NCBI GenBank assembly: GCA_030549495.1
Contig: JAUIRK010000884.1
Span: forward strand, 186,001-250,000
Source of the DNA: Nectonema munidae
Taxonomy: Eukaryota > Nematomorpha > Nectonematoida > Nectonematidae
Direction: 5' to 3'
Length of the DNA stretch: 64,000 nucleotides
Every line of letters starts with the position of its first letter. Positions within the stretch are counted from its first letter, which is position 1. This document shows positions 56,891-64,000 of this stretch, piece by piece. Below the pieces are notes generated by a model. That model worked only from the letters and a program-made list of their open reading frames with translations, did not search any database and was not told the origin of the DNA. Both the position numbers and the translations under genes were made by a program.

Positions 56891-59800
56891 TAAAATATTT
56901 ATAAAACTTATTTAATATTTGAGAAAAATAATAGGGTTATTAAAAGCTTGCTTATACACTAAATACAAACTAATCTCTTGAAAGAGCTACTGTATTTTGA
57001 TAGCTATAATATAGTATTATACATATAAAGATGAGTTGCATTGATACATAGTAATATTTTAAAGAAAGATAGACGGAAAAAGTAAAAGACGTCAGTATAA
57101 TGAAGAAAAAGCATTACAGATTCGATAATCGTGTTTTCAATCCAACAAAAAACACATGTTACGCGGTATCCAAGAAATATAGAAGTCTACTTAGAGACAA
57201 TACAATAATAAATTCTATATGAGATGAATTATGTTGTTGAGCTTTATGATGGTATATAGCATAAGTCTTTAGCGATCTTTTCATCATTCTTTCAAAACTT
57301 TCCTTCGGCTCACTTAGCTTTGTACTTTCTAATGGAGCAAAATGTGAATGTGTGTCCTCTTTTTAAATAAGAGCATTTATTTTATCTACGTTTTGCACTT
57401 AGTTCAGATACTTTGCTATTGACAAGCCCTTACCATGAATCATAAAATTATTTGTCTTTAAGTTATAATGAAGATAATATCTAGTAAGTTTAAAAATCAA
57501 TATATCATTTTATGCACCCTTTTTCCCAATATATATTCTTGAGTCGCTAAAATTTTGTTTTAAATAATAGTAGTTGATAAAAGCAAACTTCATGAAGCTG
57601 TGATATCTTTTGATTAATTCAAATGAAAATTGCAAAGTATCTGCACTTTCATCTGTCTTCTTATACAGATATTTATAGGAAAAATTTGTTATAAATTACA
57701 CAGGTATCAAGCACAGTTTTGAAGGATGCTTTAATGTTACTTTATATATCCTTATAATCATCAATTATTATTATTTAAGAAATGGTATGCTTCTCTTCTT
57801 TTGCAAAGTTAAATTTGAGACAGGTATTCATACTTTCTATTTAATTTTCATGCATAAAGTTGCTCGATTCTTAGATGTATCTCAACGCACTATTGAAGCG
57901 TTAGCAGTTTTGTTCATGGAAAATTCGTAATAATTACCAGTGAAGAAGATGATAAATTTCTGCCTGTGAAAACGGGTTTTAGACAAAAACTTAATACAAG
58001 AAGATATTAATTTAAAAGTAGAAGGCAAAGAAACGGTTTTTGTATAAATCTCATATAATTGGTTGCTGGATTAAGAATAATTCTTTTTAAGTTTTGAATA
58101 TTTTTTATTCAGAAAGCATAAGAAAACTCTTTGTTTATTTAGAGATAAAAAACACCAATATTTCAAAATACCTTTTACTAATTGTAAAATGTTTCAAATT
58201 TTGTTTGGTTCAATAAAAATTTCAAGTTTTAAATGTGTATTTGCAAAATCCATTTTTGCTTTAACATCATTTTGCAAACATTTTAGATATATTGCTAATT
58301 AACTAGCAATTTATAAACTGTGATAATAATTAAAAGTTAAACTCGTAAATCATTGCAAATGAACTTCGTTAAAAAAACTTTCACATCTAGTTAATTCTAC
58401 AAGCATGTTAGTACTAATCACTATTCAAATAGGGTTTTTTGGACAGTGATAAAAACAGGTTAAACATAATCATCACTAGTTTTTTCTCGGTGTAATGAAG
58501 AATAGATTTTAATGAAACAGTCACAATTTACCTCCATCAGAACCGTTAGGAATTTTTTAAGGCTTTTCTCCTATTACTAAGTATGCTTGAAGCACCTGAG
58601 GGATATGCCCTCTGTGTCACCACTCCGTGTGTGAGGGGGCTGTTATGGAACCTCTATTTAAAAATAAGCGGGCCATTGATACACATTGACATTAGTTTTT
58701 TTATTTGCTAATTGGAAAACTTTTACAATTTTTAAAATATTGGCAACTCATTTATTCAATTGTATCACTCAAATTTGCAAAGAAAATCAAAAAGTAGAGC
58801 AAATTTTAGCACAAGTTTGGGAAGCAGTAATACGATCATTTTATCGTTTTTACGCCCTTCAACTTGTTAAAAAATTGAATAACTAAAAGCTCGAACAATT
58901 TATATAAATGTGGGATTCACTTGGACAAATAATGTTGATACAAGTAGTAATGAAAAATAAATCCGTATATACAAGTTCTCTATACACTGAGTGTATAAGC
59001 AGTTGTTACGACTTCTTTATTCCACCTGCCCCATCGAAATACAGTTTTGCATATATTTTGATAATTTTACATTAAGTTTTCAAAAAATATTGTAAATAAT
59101 AAAATTTAGTAAAATATAGTCAGTCTGTTAATAAAAGCGTTAGTTAGCGAATGAAGGGTTAGTTCGTTTTAATAGATCGTTAATTGAGGATTTTGTTAGT
59201 TCGTCCGTCCACTAAACTGTCACTTAGTTAGTTAAATCAATTGTTAATTTGTTCAGTTTGTAGGTCAAGATATTTTGTATTCTTTCCCTTAAAATTCAGA
59301 ATGGCATTGTTATTATTTTTGGAAGTCAAGTAAGAAAGATAGTGGTTTTGAAGAGAAAACTACTGCATTCTTATGGATAGTACGGCAGCCATTTCCCATA
59401 TGGATGAATTTCTCAAGTGTTGCATTATGTTAGAGAAGATCAAAAGGAAGTGAGCATATTTCCTTCGTTATATTGAGATGAAAGACAAAAAGTCAGAATA
59501 AATTACAACATAGATTTGGTAGCAATTTCAAATGGACGATATTGACTTGCAAGACTGGCGTAGACACTCATTTGATAACAAGTGATTGTAGGGCACTGAT
59601 CTGTTGTTCAACCACAAATAAAAAAGTTATCCAAAAATTATGTTTGTCACATGCACTAATAAAAAATCACTCAATAAATTTAACCGCTGCTTCACTTGTT
59701 CTTCTTTCATTAACATTTTCTAGAACGTCAGTTCTCTCTTTCAACTGATCGGGGATGTTTTGACTGAGATATCTGGTGTAACTATCAAACGGGCTGTGGA

Positions 59801-61513
59801 AGCAATGTAGCGTAGTCGAGTTGATACCGTAGTAAAAATTTAAAGAAATTATCTCTGCTTAAGAAGCAGGGGTTCCCAAAGTGAGGTTATCGAGCTCCCG
59901 GTGGTTGACAACTTGATTTACAGGTATACTTGATTGTTGGTGCAAAAATTTTTTAGCATATCACGAAAACAATTGCAAATAAAACAACCACTACGTAGGG
60001 TTTATTCATTCAAAATGTATCATGCCGTTATAAATGAATGAATTTCAAACTAAAAATAAAATTGAAAATAAGTTACACTGGAAATAAATCTTAAGAGATA
60101 GACCAGATAGCAAATTTTTAGGATATGCGAGTATATTAGATGTTTTCTTTGAAAAAAGATTCTTTTCATATAAAACGCTAACTAGAAATCCCATTTTACA
60201 TTCATGCAACCGTAACTGTTTGAGACATAGGAGATAAATAAAAGGGCATTTATATGTTTTTTACGTTTAGAAATTTTTAACGTGTGCAATGTGCATGGAT
60301 CTATAAATATTCATATTGATAAAAAGTTGAGAACCTTGGATTAATGCACACTCAAAAGTCAACCACAAAATCGAATGCCCACAATAATTCATGTAATATC
60401 TTCATTATCCTTTTTGTGTTTCCTTGGTTTATGGAGGGTTAGACTTTCTGAAATCAATGACACGCAATGCTATATGCATTAATTATTCAACAGAAATATG
60501 CGTGGATATGGCCTTTAAAAAATATAATATTCTCAAAGCTATAACAGCTAATACTGAACACAAAGTATATATGACAAGAGGCGAGAATGGAAAAGTATAG
60601 CACACAATTCTTTGTAATGATCGACAATTGAGATTGAACAAAATAAATAAGTTTCGTAGAGTCGAGATGTAAAGATCATTCTTGCAACAAATCTTTTTGA
60701 ATGTATGCAGTTTTATTTTGACGAAACTGCGCATTAATTCAGTGAGTAGTAATCGAAACAATATGTATGGGTTCAGATTCTGTCTATAGTGGTAATATGG
60801 GTCTACTACCTATGATGAAAAAAATGTCTATTTCTTAGTAAAATAAAATGTTTAACTTTCTTCATATTTTTGAGACATAAATTTTGAATCAAAAACAATA
60901 TTCTCAAAATAATTTTCGAAGTGTAGCTTCGAAAAACACAAAAACGAGGGTTTTTCATTAAAAGCCAGAGTTTGGACAAAGCCAAAACCCAAGTTTTCTT
61001 AAGAAAAACCCAAATTATGAGTGTAAAATTTGTGGAAAAGTATGCGCTGCTAAGAAAGTATCAATTCTGCCTTTGATATGAAGATGAGTTGAAAAGAAAT
61101 ATGTTGTCAGTTATAAAAAAAATATAACGTCGGTTTTGAAAAACTCAATCCTATTGGAAGAAATTACACCTACTATTTACCTTCTGATTTATTAAATAAA
61201 GATTACATTTCTTATGTAGATATTGTTTTAATGAGAATATTAAGAGAGAATACTTTCATGTTAAAAAAATAAGTAATGAGTAACAATGAATCAAATTGTT
61301 CAGTGTCTAGAAAATATCAGATTATGTGTTAAGTGAATAAATTAGTATCATTATTAGCTAGTCTATATTATTGTGTTTAAATTATTATTGATTGTTTAAA
61401 TTTTGACTTTATGAAAATTCTTTACTTCTTAATGAAACGAAAGAAAGTTTACAACTATTTTTTATTCAAACCTTTTTTACATCTCAATGAAAATTGCACG
61501 TTTGAATTTTTGG
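56891..61513. other. Large AT-rich stretch without recognised features
   Basis: No gene or complete mobile element found. The longest frames (58686-58886 plus, containing QILAQVWEAVIRSFYRFYAL; 60761-60483 minus, hydrophobic) have no recognisable homology or splice context. Around 59140-59260 the words GTTAGTT and AGTTCGT recur as a weak degenerate repeat. Confidence 0.4.
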
Positions 61514-61572
61514 CCTAATGGTAAAGGGTGCGATTCTTCATGCAGATCTAACAAGTGATTGAATTTGTATTA
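61514..61572 (+). other. tRNA-like sequence (possible pseudogene or SINE head)
   Basis: TTGGCCTAATGGTAAAGG resembles the D-arm/A-box of a tRNA, and GTGATTGAATTTG follows at a B-box-like distance, but the B-box is poor and the acceptor stem does not pair. Probably a decayed tRNA-derived sequence. Confidence 0.25.
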
Positions 61573-62333
61573 TTTGTCCCTTTGAATCTCCGAGAGTAAA
61601 TTTTGTTGCTTTGAAACAAAATATGGAGTAGAATATCTTGGAACGCTGAATTGAAAGAAGAATTTTGAAAATGTGCAGCAATGTTCTTAAGAATTTTAAT
61701 GGTTAGAGGCAACTGCAACATTTACGGTAAGATGATAATTGCAAATATGATTCAAAAAGTAAATTTCATCTATTATTATATAAATACGATTATGAATAAC
61801 TCAATCAACTTGATATATTTATGTTGTTTTAATTTTGAAGTTAATTTGTTCTATGTGTGGCGTTAGTGAGTCGTCAAAAAGCAACAATAATGATGAAAAA
61901 TGTAGCAAGGATATAAAGTGTGATACAACTTTTCGGCTTTCATTTTTGAGTCAAGTTAAATACTGATGATGGGCTTGTGACAATTGTTTTCTTGCATGTT
62001 TAAATAAAGTCGAATATTTTTGATAGCGATTCGTGAAGCAAGCAATGCCTTGTCTTAACTTCAAGAAATATAAATTCAAGCTCTAAAACTGTTTTTAAAA
62101 AAAGAAATAAATTCTGAAAACATCTCCTTGCCGTCTATACCTTGATGCTGAATTTAAAATTTTTGTTTTAAATATTTTTGTATGAAAAATATCAGTCGCT
62201 TTATATCGTCAATTTTTTATATCAAAAACTTCCTATTGAAGGTAAAGCATTTATCCTAAAAATTTAGAGAACACTGGTATACAATAAACAGTTGATTTTT
62301 CTTCATATTTTCATAGTGAGTTTATAGTTGTAA

Positions 62334-62355
62334 AAATAATAATAATAATAATAAT
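62334..62355. repeat. (AAT)n microsatellite
   Basis: About seven AAT units in a row. Confidence 0.85.
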
Positions 62356-63139
62356 CGATTTGGGATTAAATTAGCCATAAAATAGCTGTGCTAAGTTAAA
62401 AGAAAAATCAATCGATATTTCCAATCACAAACGTTTTAGATAGACAGAGAAAGGCTGAACTCTTTGTCATGTGGGTCAACTAGCTTTGTTTAAATATTTG
62501 AAAATTGCAATGAAATTTAATTAATTTTTTAATTTTTAATTTATAGCCTTGTTAGCAGTAAAGCAAGAAGAACTCTTTTTATACGGTGAGAATAATACTC
62601 GTAATCTAAAAATGTTATATATAACTGGTCAGCCATGAAAATAAAAAGTTCGAAAATTAGGACGTCAATAAAAGTTTTAATAAAGTTTGTTTTAACTTTA
62701 TTAACTCATTTAGAATCACAAAATTTCTCCTCATTCCCTGCAGAATAATGAAGCAGAAAGCGCTTTTCTTTTTCAAATGAGGTAGGTGATTAGTGATTTG
62801 AAAGGCCTACCTGTTTACGTTATACATTCTTTCCGTTGCATACCTTTAAGAAGCGCCTTGATTTCTTTTCCAAGGACAAGATGTTTACATTTTCCTATCA
62901 AACTTTTGTATACTTTGTTTCTCTTCTATTTTTAGTTATTCCCAATGTTACATCACTCATATGCAACTCACTTTCCTTTATTTGATGCGAATCGCACAGG
63001 CTTCTTAACTTTTTTTGCTCTTAATAAATTATGCTGTGTGTATCACTTCTTCCGCCCTTCCTACTTTTGTTTTGAAACATGTAGAATTAAAAGTTTTTTT
63101 ATTTTTTTATATGTCAAACATGAAAAGAATATTCTTATA

Positions 63140-63217
63140 TGGCTCAAGCAATCGAAACAAAGGTGACGGCATCAAGGCCCTAAGCATCAACCAGGAGACC
63201 CCCTACAGTCAAGACAA
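63140..63217 (+). CDS. Possible isolated exon-like patch, GC-rich
   Basis: In a roughly 25 percent GC neighbourhood, 63146-63214 rises to about 50 percent GC. The plus frame reads SSNRNKGDGIKALSINQETP then YSQDNS, with mostly C or G at third codon positions. There is an AG just before CAATCG at 63149, but no good donor follows. It may be an exon of a gene extending past the window, or a captured fragment. I cannot identify it. Confidence 0.25.
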
Positions 63218-63260
63218 TAGTTTAAAAAAATATAAACTTTCACAACTTTCAAAATCTTAA

Positions 63261-64000
63261 TTTTTTCTAACAAATTAAAAATAAAGCGATGCGTTTCAAT
63301 GTTTTTAACTGAAATTAAAATAAAAAATTCATTAAAAAAAATTAAGAATAAAAAAATATTTTTCATTCTAAATAGCTCAAAATATTGAAATAAATGGCGT
63401 TAACTTGTTTTAAAAAATGAAATTTCGGGAAGGCTTTTGAAGACTTTACTTTGTTCCGGCAGTTACACCCTATTAAAACAATTTAAAGTATTTTACGCAA
63501 ATTAATATAAAATATAACGAAAAAATGAAGCTATTTTGAATCACCAAATTTAATCCATGAAAAATGCTCTTTAAATCCATTATTTTCATTATGCGAAAAA
63601 ACTTACAAATTAAAAATCCTTTTTTTAATAATATATAACAATTTTAAAAAATTGCGAGGCTCAACGTGGATCACTTGAATGATTGAACTTTATTTAAGTC
63701 TTGTTTTTTGAATAAAATGAAAAATATGATGCAATTTTTTAACTAATTTGTTTTTATACAATTTTTTGGTATCTTCCTTTTCAATTTTTAATTGATTGGG
63801 GTTTTGTCGGCTCGGTCTCACAAAATATTACTTCATGTTAAATTGTCTTTTATTATCATCGCTTGTGGCATACAACTAGATTTTATTTGTTAAAGATATT
63901 TTCACGTTAGGGGATTGATCACGGATGCTTTCAGAGCATTTCAAAATTTTCTTCCTAATATTATTTTACTATTAAACTTGGAAAGTTCATGAAAACAAAA
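63261..64000. other. AT-rich end of the window
   Basis: Nothing recognisable. Confidence 0.4.

Noticed and set aside
58686-58886. 66-codon plus-strand frame with an amphipathic helix-like end
   Set aside because: No homology, no splice sites and no start context; chance frame in AT-rich DNA.
61514-61572. Functional tRNA gene
   Set aside because: No pairing acceptor stem and a poor B-box; kept only as a tRNA-like remnant.

Overview
This is AT-rich eukaryotic (animal) genomic DNA with spliced genes and a dense load of transposable elements. Intron sizes from 69 bp to about 7 kb and the mix of mobile elements (hAT and hAT-like, pogo/Tigger, piggyBac, LINE, Penelope-like, Ty3/Gypsy, a tRNA-type SINE, a foldback element) suggest an invertebrate, most likely an arthropod such as a chelicerate or crustacean. 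I cannot fix the species from sequence alone.

Two host loci can be read. (1) On the minus strand, a complete lysocardiolipin acyltransferase gene (Lclat1/AGPAT family) runs from an ATG at 35289 to a stop at 13800 in six exons (35289-35116, 28107-27894, 20529-20417, 20347-20197, 17754-17413, 14053-13800). All joints have GT/AG ends and matching phases and give 415 codons, which fits the family length. An AATAAA follows the stop at 13725-13720. (2) On the plus strand, four phase-compatible exons (1938-2035, 2990-3132, 9740-9823, 9901-9945) form the 3' part of a convergent gene that I do not recognise.

Region by region: 1-9.95 kb holds the unrecognised gene, with a hAT MITE (5.1 kb) and a broken Tigger (5.85-6.5 kb) in its third visible intron. 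10-13.7 kb is nearly featureless spacer with one hAT-like end. 13.8-35.3 kb is Lclat1. Its introns carry a Gypsy fossil, hAT MITEs, a rearranged 4.6 kb Tigger with a second transposon inside it, a fragment of an uncharacterised mobile family, a ZBED5-like hAT and piggyBac-type MITEs, yet no exon is interrupted. 36.4-42.2 kb has two hAT elements with 8-bp target duplications, a SINE and an inverted repeat pair. 44.9-46.1 kb is a foldback element whose long inverted ends are minisatellite arrays. 46.6-47.5 kb is a piggyBac transposase split by its own kind of MITE. 47.6-50.6 kb has Penelope-like and LINE fossils. 51.4-56.9 kb is a roughly 148-bp satellite array opened by a LINE and by a DDE transposon. 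57-64 kb shows almost nothing recognisable.

The two genes point towards each other, about 3.9 kb apart. Apart from them, the window is mostly nested mobile DNA whose order of insertion can be partly reconstructed from target duplications.
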